Assembly: GCA_964021645.1 (NCBI GenBank)
Contig: CAXIAD010000115.1
Span: 1 to 5,989 of the forward strand
Origin: CANLDA01 sp964021645
GTDB taxonomy: Bacteria > Pseudomonadota > Alphaproteobacteria > Rhodobacterales > Rhodobacteraceae
Reading direction: 5' to 3'
Length of the DNA stretch: 5,989 nucleotides
Positions 1 to 5,972 of this stretch are shown here, piece by piece (within the stretch, counting starts at the first letter, position 1; each line of letters begins with the position of its first letter). The notes under the pieces were generated by a model, which saw only the letters and a program-made list of their open reading frames with translations, had not been told where the DNA came from and did no database searches. Both the position numbers and the translations under genes were made by a program.

Positions 1-411
1 CCGCATCGCAGCCAGATCATCGCCGAAGCGGGTGGCGTGACCTATGTGAACGACTCCAAGGCGACCAATGTTGATGCAGCCGCTAAGGCGTTGTCAGCAT
101 TCAAGAAAGTAAGATGGATTTGCGGTGGATTGGAAAAGGATGGCGGCCTAGAAGCGCTGAAATCTGCCACGGATGATGTCATCAAAGCCTATGTGATCGG
201 GCGCGAGGCGGCAGGTTTTGCCATGCAACTGGGTGATGTGGAAACAGTGGTTTGCACGACCATGGAGGCCGCCGTCGCACAGGCCGTGTCTGAGGCCAAC
301 GCGGGTGAGACTGTGTTACTGGCACCGGCCGCAGCAAGCTTTGATCAATATGATAGTTTTGAGAAACGCGGTGATCATTTCATTGAGCTTGTCCACGCCA
401 AAACGAGCTGA
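1..411 (+). CDS. murD: UDP-N-acetylmuramoyl-L-alanine--D-glutamate ligase, C-terminal part (5'-truncated by window edge)
   Basis: MurD is a cytoplasmic, ATP-dependent ligase that adds D-glutamate to UDP-MurNAc-L-Ala in peptidoglycan precursor synthesis. The reading frame is open from base 1 and ends at a TGA, giving 136 visible residues; the N-terminal UDP-binding domain and most of the central ATPase domain lie outside the window. The visible part shows the Mur-ligase hallmark NDSKATN at residues 17-23 (the Lys and Thr are conserved in MurD), a GGLEKDGG segment at 42-49, and the terminal signature APAAASFDQYDSFEKRGDHF, which matches the LSPACASxDQFxxFExRGxxF block of MurD. A GTG at base 37 is only an internal codon. 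The gene is normally in the dcw cluster, followed in alphaproteobacteria by ftsW/murG/murC-type genes; here the next genes are convergent and unrelated. The identification is near certain. Confidence 0.96.
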   Translation, partial: PHRSQIIAEAGGVTYVNDSKATNVDAAAKALSAFKKVRWICGGLEKDGGLEALKSATDDVIKAYVIGREAAGFAMQLGDVETVVCTTMEAAVAQAVSEANAGETVLLAPAAASFDQYDSFEKRGDHFIELVHAKTS

Positions 412-429
412 GAAGTGGCGGATTTTGCA

Positions 430-443
430 GCCCCATTAGGGGC
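430..443. terminator. Candidate shared terminator hairpin between convergent murD and restriction gene
   Basis: GCCCC-ATTA-GGGGC forms a perfect 5-bp GC stem with a 4-base loop. It starts 18 bases after the murD stop and ends one base before the stop of the opposing gene. The position between two converging genes suits a bidirectional terminator. There is no T-run on either strand (the minus strand continues TGCAAAATCC), so an efficient intrinsic terminator is not proven. Confidence 0.35.
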
Positions 444-444
444 C

Positions 445-1302
445 TCAATCGCGCTTGATCGTTGTGAATTTTGATTCCCGGCGCAGCTCGCCATTCAATT
501 CGATACGTGTCTTGCGCTCTACGTCATTGCCCTCATTCTGAGTGCTGAAAAAGACGCTGTGGACTTCATCGTCTTTGCCACCAAAACACCGGTGGAGCGC
601 ATCTATGATGCCAACATCGCTAAGAGCCTGCGGTCGGGGTGATGGGTTGTTTCGCGGCGAGGGGATTGTCGCGGGGAACATGTAGATGCAAGGTGGTGGC
701 AGACGGTACGGCCCAATCTCTGTCAACCTGCTGGGATCATTCATAACTTTAGGGCAGGGTCTAGACAGTGTCCCGCAAATCCAATCCCACAGCACAACAC
801 CATCAATGCGCTGTTTGCTGTGGATCATTTCCGCACTTAGGCGCGTGTGGATACCTGACCACAAATTCTTGGCGGGGTCTGATGTTGGGCTGCTGGCGAT
901 GGACCAAATGATGAATTCATCAGCATGGGGCGGACGAGAGAAAATATTGGTATTATTCCCATCCAGCGCGCCCTTTAACTCGATGATCGCTGTTTTGCCA
1001 TTTAGCAAAGTCACCGAATAATCGTGACGGTTTTTACTGCCCGCCGAGGTCCAGTCGCGAACATATCCTTGCGCCACCATATGGTTAAGGATTTGCGAGA
1101 CGAATTCCCGCTTTGGCGTCATGGTTGCCGAGTATTCACCACGAATTTGCTCAATGGCACCGCGAAACAGACCGGAGTTATAGAAATCTTGTTCAGAAAG
1201 GCCATGATCCCCCAGCTGATGGGCCTGTGTCTTCAATATTTCGGCAAACTCCTCAACCTTCTGCTGAAGCTCGGGGTTCCTTTCACAAGGTGTGGCTTTC
1301 AT
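445..1302 (-). CDS. Putative type II restriction endonuclease (PD-(D/E)XK fold), partner of the adjacent C5 methyltransferase
   Basis: This is predicted to cut DNA at the site protected by the upstream methyltransferase. The start chosen is the ATG at 1302-1300, giving 285 aa: it has an AAGAGG Shine-Dalgarno (1317-1312) nine bases upstream and overlaps the methyltransferase 3' end by 20 bases in another frame. The frame stays open to a GTG at 1392, but those 30 codons lie wholly inside the methyltransferase. I do not recognise the family by name. What can be seen: a helical N-terminus (about 1-75), then HDYSVTLLNGKTAIIELKG at 93-111, reading as D94-X13-E108-X-K110, the classic PD-(D/E)XK metal-binding core with a hydrophobic strand before ELK. 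Further on are a Trp-rich block (GVVLWDWICG, 168-177), a Pro-rich stretch (201-224), and a charged C-terminus. There are no membrane segments. Nuclease function is inferred from motif plus position; the cut site cannot be read from the sequence. An alternative is another methylation-linked nuclease. Confidence 0.8.
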   Translation of the reverse strand: MKATPCERNPELQQKVEEFAEILKTQAHQLGDHGLSEQDFYNSGLFRGAIEQIRGEYSATMTPKREFVSQILNHMVAQGYVRDWTSAGSKNRHDYSVTLLNGKTAIIELKGALDGNNTNIFSRPPHADEFIIWSIASSPTSDPAKNLWSGIHTRLSAEMIHSKQRIDGVVLWDWICGTLSRPCPKVMNDPSRLTEIGPYRLPPPCIYMFPATIPSPRNNPSPRPQALSDVGIIDALHRCFGGKDDEVHSVFFSTQNEGNDVERKTRIELNGELRRESKFTTIKRD

Positions 1303-2482
1303 GTCCAGATGCCTCTTCAGTTGAATTTGATAGGCAGGGTTCAAGAATACTGTTTGCGATGAAGCGCACCACAGGCACGGCGACTCCGTCACCTGTTAGG
1401 TGATAGGCTTGGTTGTAGCGCTCCGGGAGTTTGTAGCTGTCTGGCAATCCCATCAACCGGGCAGTTTCCCTAGAAGAGATCAGCCGACTGCGGATTTTAT
1501 TGCCCTCGACCACCATGATCAACTGCCGGGATGATCCGCCAGCGGGGGTACGCAAACAGCCTGCGATGTGGTCAAATCGAATTTCGGCACGCTGGACCTT
1601 AATTCCATGCTCGTGTCTGGTGCGCTTGTAAATCGTGCCCACCATCTTGGTTTTGGCAAGTTTGGCTGTCTCAACCTTTGCGAGGTTGACCTCTGACATC
1701 ATTGATAGAAGGGCGGTGGTTTCGCGGGCGGTGTGCCACGTCACGCTTGCCGGGTTCTCCTCAATTATATCGCAAAGATCCATTTGGCGCACCGGGGCAT
1801 CTGGCAGGTTCCACCAAATCCATTTTGATCGCAAATGCGCGCCTAGTGAGGCCTGCGCGCGACATAAGGCTTTGGTATGCCAAGGGGCCTTGGGCGCGGT
1901 ACAGGTTAATCTGTATGGCGCAACGGTCGCGCTATGAAGGGCGATGACGAATAGACGAGGCCGCGATTGCGGCAGAAACGCTGCGGCATCAACAACAACC
2001 GCGCCAAAGCTGTAATCAAGATCAAACAGCGCTTGGCAGATTGCTTGGAAATCTGCGCCTTTATGGGAGGTTAGCGTGCCAACGACATTCTCCAATGCGA
2101 TGATACGCGGTGGCCTGCCATCCGAAATGAGCTCTTTCACTGCGCTTATAAACGGATAAAACGTGCCGCTGCGGTCGCCGCCTAGGCCCGCTCCGCCCCC
2201 TGCCAACGATAAATCTTGGCAAGGAAATGACCCCCAAACCAGATCGGCGTAGCCTAGCAGATCATCAATACCGACGTTGCGAATGTCGTCGACAAGGATT
2301 TCATCGCTGCCCCAGTTGGCCTGATAGGAGGCTGCTTTCTTTGGATCAAAATCATTGGCAAACAAACACGACCAATCCGCCCCGAGACCGGACCGGACCA
2401 TGCCACCGCCAGCAAAGAACTCATAGAAGGTGCGCAAGTTGTTACCCTTTTTACTGATCAGGGTATGCCTCCTGATTTTCAT
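1283..2482 (-). CDS. C5-cytosine-specific DNA methyltransferase (type II R-M modification subunit)
   Basis: This enzyme transfers a methyl group from S-adenosylmethionine to carbon 5 of cytosine in a specific DNA site, shielding it from the partner nuclease. All major motifs are present in order (numbered from the ATG at 2482, 399 aa): motif I FYEFFAGGG 19-27 (SAM binding); motif IV GSFPCQDLS 84-92 with catalytic Cys88; motif VI ENV 131-133; motif VIII QSRPR 172-176; a target-recognition region about 185-335 including LRTPAGGSSRQ 310-320; motif IX SSRETARLMGLPDSY 336-350; motif X HLTGDGVAVPVV 361-372. Length is normal for the family, and no motif is broken. The start is uncertain. The ATG at 2482 lacks a Shine-Dalgarno, while a perfect AGGAGG lies inside the frame, six bases before a CTG at 2461 (392 aa). 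A TTG at 2488 is a third option. The restriction gene follows with a 20-base overlap, so the pair is probably co-transcribed. Target sequence unknown. Confidence 0.96.
   Translation of the reverse strand: MKIRRHTLISKKGNNLRTFYEFFAGGGMVRSGLGADWSCLFANDFDPKKAASYQANWGSDEILVDDIRNVGIDDLLGYADLVWGSFPCQDLSLAGGGAGLGGDRSGTFYPFISAVKELISDGRPPRIIALENVVGTLTSHKGADFQAICQALFDLDYSFGAVVVDAAAFLPQSRPRLFVIALHSATVAPYRLTCTAPKAPWHTKALCRAQASLGAHLRSKWIWWNLPDAPVRQMDLCDIIEENPASVTWHTARETTALLSMMSEVNLAKVETAKLAKTKMVGTIYKRTRHEHGIKVQRAEIRFDHIAGCLRTPAGGSSRQLIMVVEGNKIRSRLISSRETARLMGLPDSYKLPERYNQAYHLTGDGVAVPVVRFIANSILEPCLSNSTEEASGHESHTL
2468..2473 (-). promoter_or_regulatory. Perfect Shine-Dalgarno AGGAGG inside the annotated methyltransferase frame
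   Basis: On the minus strand AGGAGG is followed by six bases (CATACC) and then CTG-ATC-AGT, in frame with the methyltransferase. The spacing is ideal for initiation at CTG 2461-2459. No ATG, GTG or TTG lies at a suitable distance from it. If real, it makes the first seven codons from ATG 2482 untranslated leader. Confidence 0.4.
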
Positions 2483-2484
2483 AC

Positions 2485-2496
2485 GCAATATATTGC
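2485..2496. promoter_or_regulatory. 12-bp perfect palindrome over the -10 region, possible operator
   Basis: GCAATATATTGC is a perfect dyad. It covers the candidate -10 hexamer and ends two bases before the ATG at 2482. A site at this place would let a dimeric DNA-binding protein block transcription of the restriction-modification genes. Some C5 methyltransferases repress their own promoter, but this protein has no obvious N-terminal helix-turn-helix extension and no controller gene is seen in the window, so the binder is unknown. Confidence 0.35.
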
Positions 2497-2513
2497 AGAT
2501 GGCCCATGGTCAA
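2487..2513 (-). promoter_or_regulatory. Candidate promoter of the methyltransferase-restriction pair
   Basis: On the minus strand TTGACC (2513-2508, five of six bases of the -35 consensus) is followed by 15 bases and TATATT (2492-2487, five of six bases of the -10 consensus). The spacer is shorter than the usual 16-18. Transcription would begin near 2482-2480, at the ATG itself. That implies either a leaderless message from ATG 2482 or a leader of about 20 bases carrying AGGAGG before CTG 2461. Confidence 0.4.
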
Positions 2514-2776
2514 AGAAATAAGTTTCCGTTTTGTTCCTCGGGGCACGGTCAGTGTCCTATTGATCTTTGATATCATGGATTTAGGTGCCTGATAGGTTGG
2601 TAGATTTTTCCTGACTGTGCGCTCATGGGATTTCCCTTTCACAATTGGAGGAGGGGTATTTGTTTTACCGGCCACACCATCGGCTGCTAAGGCGACGGGT
2701 CGCCTTGAGACGTGGTGAGGCAGGGATCAGGGATCGCCAGACCAATTGGAAACCTGCGAGTGGTAAGCCTCAAGGA
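2497..2776. other. Intergenic region between the R-M module and the oxygenase/M24 unit; no convincing gene
   Basis: Apart from the -35 hexamer and the hairpin listed separately, it holds small elements only: a tandem AGGGATC repeat (2722-2735), a CCAATTGG palindrome (2742-2749), and a separated inverted pair CCTTGAG (2703-2709) / CTCAAGG (2769-2775). A 74-codon minus-strand frame (2451-2675) crosses it but is not supported by motif, ribosome site or codon pattern. No RNA gene is recognisable. Confidence 0.5.
2689..2706. terminator. 7-bp-stem hairpin downstream of the M24 gene, weak terminator candidate
   Basis: AAGGCGA-CGGG-TCGCCTT forms a perfect 7-bp stem with a 4-base loop, about 70 bases after the stop of the M24 gene on the minus strand. 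It could end transcription of the oxygenase/M24 unit before the restriction-modification promoter. No T-run follows on either strand, so a Rho-dependent end or an unrelated structure is equally possible. Confidence 0.25.
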
Positions 2777-4030
2777 CTAGGTAAGGAGATCTTCCTCAAA
2801 CTCCATATCTGATAATAGTTCGGGCCCGTCCTCTGTGATCAGAATTTGCTGTTCCAATTTGATCCCTTCCGCATCACCTGGGGCACCGGCATAGCTTTCG
2901 ACACAGATCACCATTCCCGGTTCCACAATGCCATCGTGGCCCTTGGCACGGATTTTGTCAGAATGAATCAGCAGAGGAAATTCGTTGCACAGCCCGCTGC
3001 CGTGGGCAATTGCGGGTTGCTCAAACGCTTTGTATTTGTCCGGCATACGGTAGGCGAGATCGGCAAGCTCAAAGAAGCTGCGGCCGGGGGTGAAAAGCTC
3101 CAGATTGCGCTGTACTTGCTCGTAGGCCAGAGAATAAAGGCGGCGCTGTTCCGGTTTGGGTTTGTTGTCGCCGACGGTCCAACTGCGAGAAATATCTGCT
3201 CCGTATCCGTGCGGACCGATGAGGTCTGAATCAAGGCAAACCATGTCACCTAGTTCAACTTTGCGCTCGCTAGCCTCTTGATACCAAGGGTTGGTGCGCG
3301 GGCCAGAGTTTAGCAGACGGGTTTCAATCCATTCGCCGCCAAGTTCGATATTGGTCTGGTGTAGGATCGACCAGATGGCGTTTTCTGTCATGCCCGGTTT
3401 GGTTTCAGCGATCATTTTTCGAATCGCGATTTGACACACGTCGACAGATTGGCGCACTGCGTCGATTTCCTCCGGGGTTTTGACGATGCGGGCCATATGC
3501 GCCACCTCGAACCCGTCGACGATCACGATATTATTGTCCTCAAGAAGGTGGGTGCCAACCGGATCCATCTTGTCGATCGCAAGGCGGCGGTTGCCTGCGC
3601 CATAGGTATCCATCAGATCAACGATCTCTGCACACCAAGATTTGGCAAATTCCATCAACCGCGGGCCTGCCGCAAAATGATACCATGCCTGTGCAATACG
3701 GACTTCATCGACTGCCGGGCGCCCTTCGACCATGAATTCGCAGCCGCTGAACTCGAACAAAATCGTGGGGCCTTCTACCGCTACAAACACATAACGACAG
3801 GGGTTATGCAGTGAATAGACCTGCATGTTGCTGGTCCCCGTGGCGTAGCGGATATTGATCGGATCGTAAAATAACCCCGCCGCGCAATCATACTCCAACA
3901 GCTTTTGCTTTAGGCGCGCCAAGCGTCCAAGATCCAGTCGCTTATGCCAATCGGCGTTTTGCCCCAATACGGTTTCTTCGGTCATATTTTGCTCGCTATA
4001 TATCTGATTGGGTTTAATCTGAGAGGCCAT
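2777..4030 (-). CDS. DddP-like M24 (creatinase/aminopeptidase P fold) metalloenzyme with altered catalytic residue
   Basis: A cytoplasmic pita-bread-fold metalloenzyme of peptidase family M24, closest by recognition to DddP, the roseobacter enzyme that cleaves dimethylsulfoniopropionate to acrylate and dimethyl sulfide. Numbered from ATG 4030 (417 aa): N-terminal creatinase-like domain about 35-180 (YDPINIRYATGTSNMQ, 55-70), catalytic domain about 185-410. Shared blocks include GGEWIETRLLNSGPRTNPWYQ 231-251 and DLIGPHGYGADISRSW 269-284. Metal ligands D267, D269, D279, H343, E378 and E393 are all present with DddP spacing. The DddP block HGVGLCDEWP reads HGSGLCNEFP (343-351), so the catalytic Asp (Asp377 in Ruegeria lacuscaerulensis DddP) is Asn349. 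DMSP lysis is therefore doubtful; it may be a hydrolase or lyase on another small molecule. The N-terminus is shorter than DddP. ATG 4030 overlaps the oxygenase gene by 17 bases but has poor ribosome-site spacing; ATG 3985, six bases after AGCGAG, is a real alternative (402 aa). Confidence 0.93.
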   Translation of the reverse strand: MASQIKPNQIYSEQNMTEETVLGQNADWHKRLDLGRLARLKQKLLEYDCAAGLFYDPINIRYATGTSNMQVYSLHNPCRYVFVAVEGPTILFEFSGCEFMVEGRPAVDEVRIAQAWYHFAAGPRLMEFAKSWCAEIVDLMDTYGAGNRRLAIDKMDPVGTHLLEDNNIVIVDGFEVAHMARIVKTPEEIDAVRQSVDVCQIAIRKMIAETKPGMTENAIWSILHQTNIELGGEWIETRLLNSGPRTNPWYQEASERKVELGDMVCLDSDLIGPHGYGADISRSWTVGDNKPKPEQRRLYSLAYEQVQRNLELFTPGRSFFELADLAYRMPDKYKAFEQPAIAHGSGLCNEFPLLIHSDKIRAKGHDGIVEPGMVICVESYAGAPGDAEGIKLEQQILITEDGPELLSDMEFEEDLLT

Positions 4031-4901
4031 CACTGTGTTGGTGGCCTTCTGCGGCGATATGTTCAGGCATCACGCGGCCATAGACTTTCATCGTGCTTGC
4101 TACACTGCCGATAAAGCCCGGTTCACGGGAGTATCCGAAAATGACTGTGTGACGGGTGCCGCTTTGAATGCGGTTAACCCGATGCAGGGAATAGCGGCCT
4201 TTGAAAATTTGCAAATCACCAACCTGCAAGTCAAGTTCCGTCACCAGATCTTTTTTCCCATCTAAAATTGATTGAACCGCGTCAAAGTTTTCATCTCCCG
4301 GTTTGCGGATGCCGGGGCTGTATTCGAATATGCCCCCCTTATCGGCGCGGCGGGTCATCAGGCTGACGATGAATTCATTGGCGTCGAAATGCCACCCGAG
4401 CACATTGCCCGCGTCCATCGCGTTTATGATCAGGCCGCGCATGGGATCAGCGAACTGATGGATTTCATCAGCCTCAAGACAGGTCGCAACCAGTTGCATT
4501 AGAGCAGGATGGCCATATAGCTGCTGGATCAATGCCGACATCGGGATCAGATCACGGGTGACACTACCGCTTGTGGATCGGTGGGCACGCCGCCGTGGGT
4601 GGCCCTGAGGAAAGCTCTCGTCCGGGGCGGTTCCGTAGGGCGTATATTCCTCACAACTGTGAAGAGCTTGCGGCGCAAGTTTGGTCGTTTCGTCTGCCAG
4701 CAAATCAAACGCATCTGCGCGGATAAATCCGGGAAGCCGCATGCACCCGATTTCTGCAAGATCCTTGCGGGCGGTCTTGATAACCTCACGCAAAACGGGG
4801 CTGTCGGAGTCATGGAGCGGATACCGCTCTAGATTGACCAGAGAGAGGCAATCTTGCTGCGAAGCAATTGGGTTTGGTTTGCTCTGAATATTCATGTTCA
4901 T
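4014..4901 (-). CDS. 2-oxoglutarate/Fe(II)-dependent oxygenase
   Basis: A non-haem iron enzyme expected to couple 2-oxoglutarate decarboxylation to hydroxylation or other oxidation of a small substrate. In the 295-aa product the facial triad is clear: H171-F-D173 in LGWHFDANEF (168-177), and the distal H240 in GDLQIFKGRYSLHRVN (228-243). R250 in GTRHTVIFGYS (248-258) is the likely 2-oxoglutarate carboxylate ligand. GGIFEYSPGIR (189-199) is the strand block seen before the distal His in the amino-acid hydroxylase/BesD-halogenase-like group, as I recall it. Having Asp rather than Gly at 173 points to a hydroxylase or oxidase, not a halogenase. There is no signal peptide or membrane segment. The start is ATG 4901 or, with better distance from a weak GAG site, ATG 4895. 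It is the first gene of a unit with the DddP-like gene, whose start overlaps this 3' end. It is probably controlled by the divergent LysR gene. The substrate is unknown. Confidence 0.92.
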   Translation of the reverse strand: MNMNIQSKPNPIASQQDCLSLVNLERYPLHDSDSPVLREVIKTARKDLAEIGCMRLPGFIRADAFDLLADETTKLAPQALHSCEEYTPYGTAPDESFPQGHPRRRAHRSTSGSVTRDLIPMSALIQQLYGHPALMQLVATCLEADEIHQFADPMRGLIINAMDAGNVLGWHFDANEFIVSLMTRRADKGGIFEYSPGIRKPGDENFDAVQSILDGKKDLVTELDLQVGDLQIFKGRYSLHRVNRIQSGTRHTVIFGYSREPGFIGSVASTMKVYGRVMPEHIAAEGHQHSDGLSD

Positions 4902-4955
4902 CTCATTCGTTGGTGCCCGCGTTTCGCGTTTAGGGGCTGGTATTGTTAAGATGGC

Positions 4956-4975
4956 TTGATCTATGATTTAATCAA
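4956..4975. promoter_or_regulatory. LysR-type operator candidate, dyad 1 (TTGAT-N10-ATCAA)
   Basis: A perfect 5-bp inverted repeat with a 10-base centre lies in the divergent intergenic region, the usual place for LysR-type binding sites (T-N11-A-like interrupted dyads). It encloses TATGAT (4962-4967), a five-of-six -10 hexamer for the regulator gene, though no good -35 is seen. Binding here would fit autorepression. Confidence 0.5.
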
Positions 4976-4995
4976 TTTCAAATTATTGGATGAAA
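4976..4995. promoter_or_regulatory. LysR-type operator candidate, dyad 2 (TTTCA-N10-TGAAA)
   Basis: A second perfect 5-bp inverted repeat, again with a 10-base centre, directly abuts the first; the two centres are exactly 20 bp apart, about two helical turns. Two dyads on one DNA face are what a LysR tetramer contacts. The half-sites resemble the TGAA/TTCA halves of the E. coli MetR box, but order and spacing differ from TGAA-N5-TTCA. Confidence 0.45.
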
Positions 4996-4999
4996 AGTT

Positions 5000-5004
5000 G
5001 AGGA
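5000..5004 (+). promoter_or_regulatory. Ribosome binding site of the LysR-type regulator
   Basis: GAGGA lies seven bases before ATG 5012 and fixes that start. It sits just five bases beyond the second operator dyad. Confidence 0.7.
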
Positions 5005-5011
5005 AAATTCA

Positions 5012-5938
5012 ATGAGTGCGCCCCGCCTGTCTTTTCGCCATCTCGATATGCTTTCAGCAATCGCGCGGTGTGAAACCATGGCTGAGGCAGCCAAAACTCT
5101 TTTGATCACGCCGTCCGCATTGACTCACCGAATTCGCGAAGCAGAGAGACGCCTGGGAATCCCCCTCTATGAAAAAAGGGGACGGATATTGCGGCCAACA
5201 ACGGCGGCGCAAATTCTAACCTTAACGGCAGAACGCGTGATCGAAGATATTCGTTTATCCGAAGGCGTCGCCATTGCCTCAGCCGCAGGAATCCAGCACG
5301 TTCTGCGGGTTTCGATTGCGGTCTATAATGCGTTTCATTGGCTACCAGAATTTCTATTGTGGTTCCGCGCGTCAAATCCCCAGATTGGAATTGAGATCGA
5401 AACCCAAGGCACACATACTCCCTTCGACCCCCGCTCCAAGGGTAAGACTGACCTTGTGATATCGCCTGATTTGGTCCTGCCGGGACAGCTTGATGCCACA
5501 GATCTGTTCGTTGACGAACTCGTCGCTGTGCTACCGCCCGATCATGTGCTTACGCAAAAACCGTATCTCACCGGTCAAGATTTTCTAAACGATCCCTTTC
5601 TGACATATTCACTTGTGCGGCAGCCAGGATATGAAGCCGACCGGATTTGGATACCGGAAAACGTTATGCCGCCGCGCGAAGAGAATATCGGCTCTGTTGA
5701 TGCGATTTGCGAGCTTGTGAAGGCGGGTTTCGGGATTTCCATCCTTAGCCATTGGGCCATTCAACCCCAGTTCCAGTCTGGTAAGCTTACTCCGGTTCGC
5801 GCCACCCCGGATGGGTTACAGATTACTTGGCGAGCGGTCATCAAAAACACCGCCGCTGAAGGGGCCCCAGAGCGTATCCTTATGCAAGCTCTTGCGGATT
5901 GGTTTCGTCTAAAGCCGCCTATCGGTTTAAAGGGCTAA
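5012..5938 (+). CDS. LysR family transcriptional regulator, MetR-like
   Basis: A complete 308-aa DNA-binding regulator of usual LysR length. Residues 6-65 form the winged helix-turn-helix: FRHLDMLSAIARCETMAEAA then KTLLITPSALTHRIREAERR and LGIPLYEKRGRILRPTTAA, which follow the LysR consensus closely, including SALTHRIREAE at the recognition helix. From about residue 95 the effector-binding domain resembles MetR, with HWLPEFLLWFRASNP, TDLVISPD, ELVAVLPPDHVL and a late VKAGFGISILSHWAI block. MetR in enterobacteria senses homocysteine and controls methionine genes; whether this protein binds a sulfur compound is inference only. It is divergent from the oxygenase/M24 unit, with 110 bp between the starts and tandem dyads in that gap, so it most likely controls that unit and itself. 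The start is supported by a GAGGA site. No damage is visible. Confidence 0.95.
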   Translation: MSAPRLSFRHLDMLSAIARCETMAEAAKTLLITPSALTHRIREAERRLGIPLYEKRGRILRPTTAAQILTLTAERVIEDIRLSEGVAIASAAGIQHVLRVSIAVYNAFHWLPEFLLWFRASNPQIGIEIETQGTHTPFDPRSKGKTDLVISPDLVLPGQLDATDLFVDELVAVLPPDHVLTQKPYLTGQDFLNDPFLTYSLVRQPGYEADRIWIPENVMPPREENIGSVDAICELVKAGFGISILSHWAIQPQFQSGKLTPVRATPDGLQITWRAVIKNTAAEGAPERILMQALADWFRLKPPIGLKG

Positions 5939-5954
5939 TGCAGGGTGGTAGGCT

Positions 5955-5972
5955 TGGCCCAAACCGGGGCCA
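5955..5972. terminator. Hairpin after the LysR gene, weak terminator candidate
   Basis: TGGCCC-AAACCG-GGGCCA forms a perfect 6-bp stem with a 6-base loop, beginning 16 bases after the TAA of the regulator gene. No T-run follows (TATTGCGC), so intrinsic termination is only suggested by position and stem strength. Confidence 0.3.

Noticed and set aside
1303..1392. N-terminal extension of the restriction gene to a GTG at 1392
   Set aside because: The extra 30 codons overlap the methyltransferase entirely, while ATG 1302 has a good AAGAGG site and begins the plausible helical N-terminus.
2451..2675. 74-codon minus-strand frame ending 11 bases into the CTG-start version of the methyltransferase gene, possible small controller gene
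   Set aside because: The GTG start has no ribosome site, the product is basic but has no helix-turn-helix pattern, codons such as AGG, ATA and CTA differ from the neighbours, and the candidate methyltransferase promoter lies inside it. The stop position near CTG could be chance.
2777..4030. Annotation as a true DMSP lyase DddP or as a Xaa-Pro aminopeptidase
   Set aside because: The catalytic Asp of DddP is Asn here, and the DddP-type ligand pattern and blocks differ from prolidases. A neutral DddP-like call is safer.
4272..4832. Plus-strand open frames inside the oxygenase gene
   Set aside because: They are antisense to a gene with a full set of catalytic motifs, lack ribosome sites, and their products show no recognisable domain.
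4014..4901. Fe(II)/2OG halogenase
   Set aside because: Halogenases of this fold have Gly or Ala in place of the iron-binding carboxylate; this protein has H171-F-D173 with the Asp intact.
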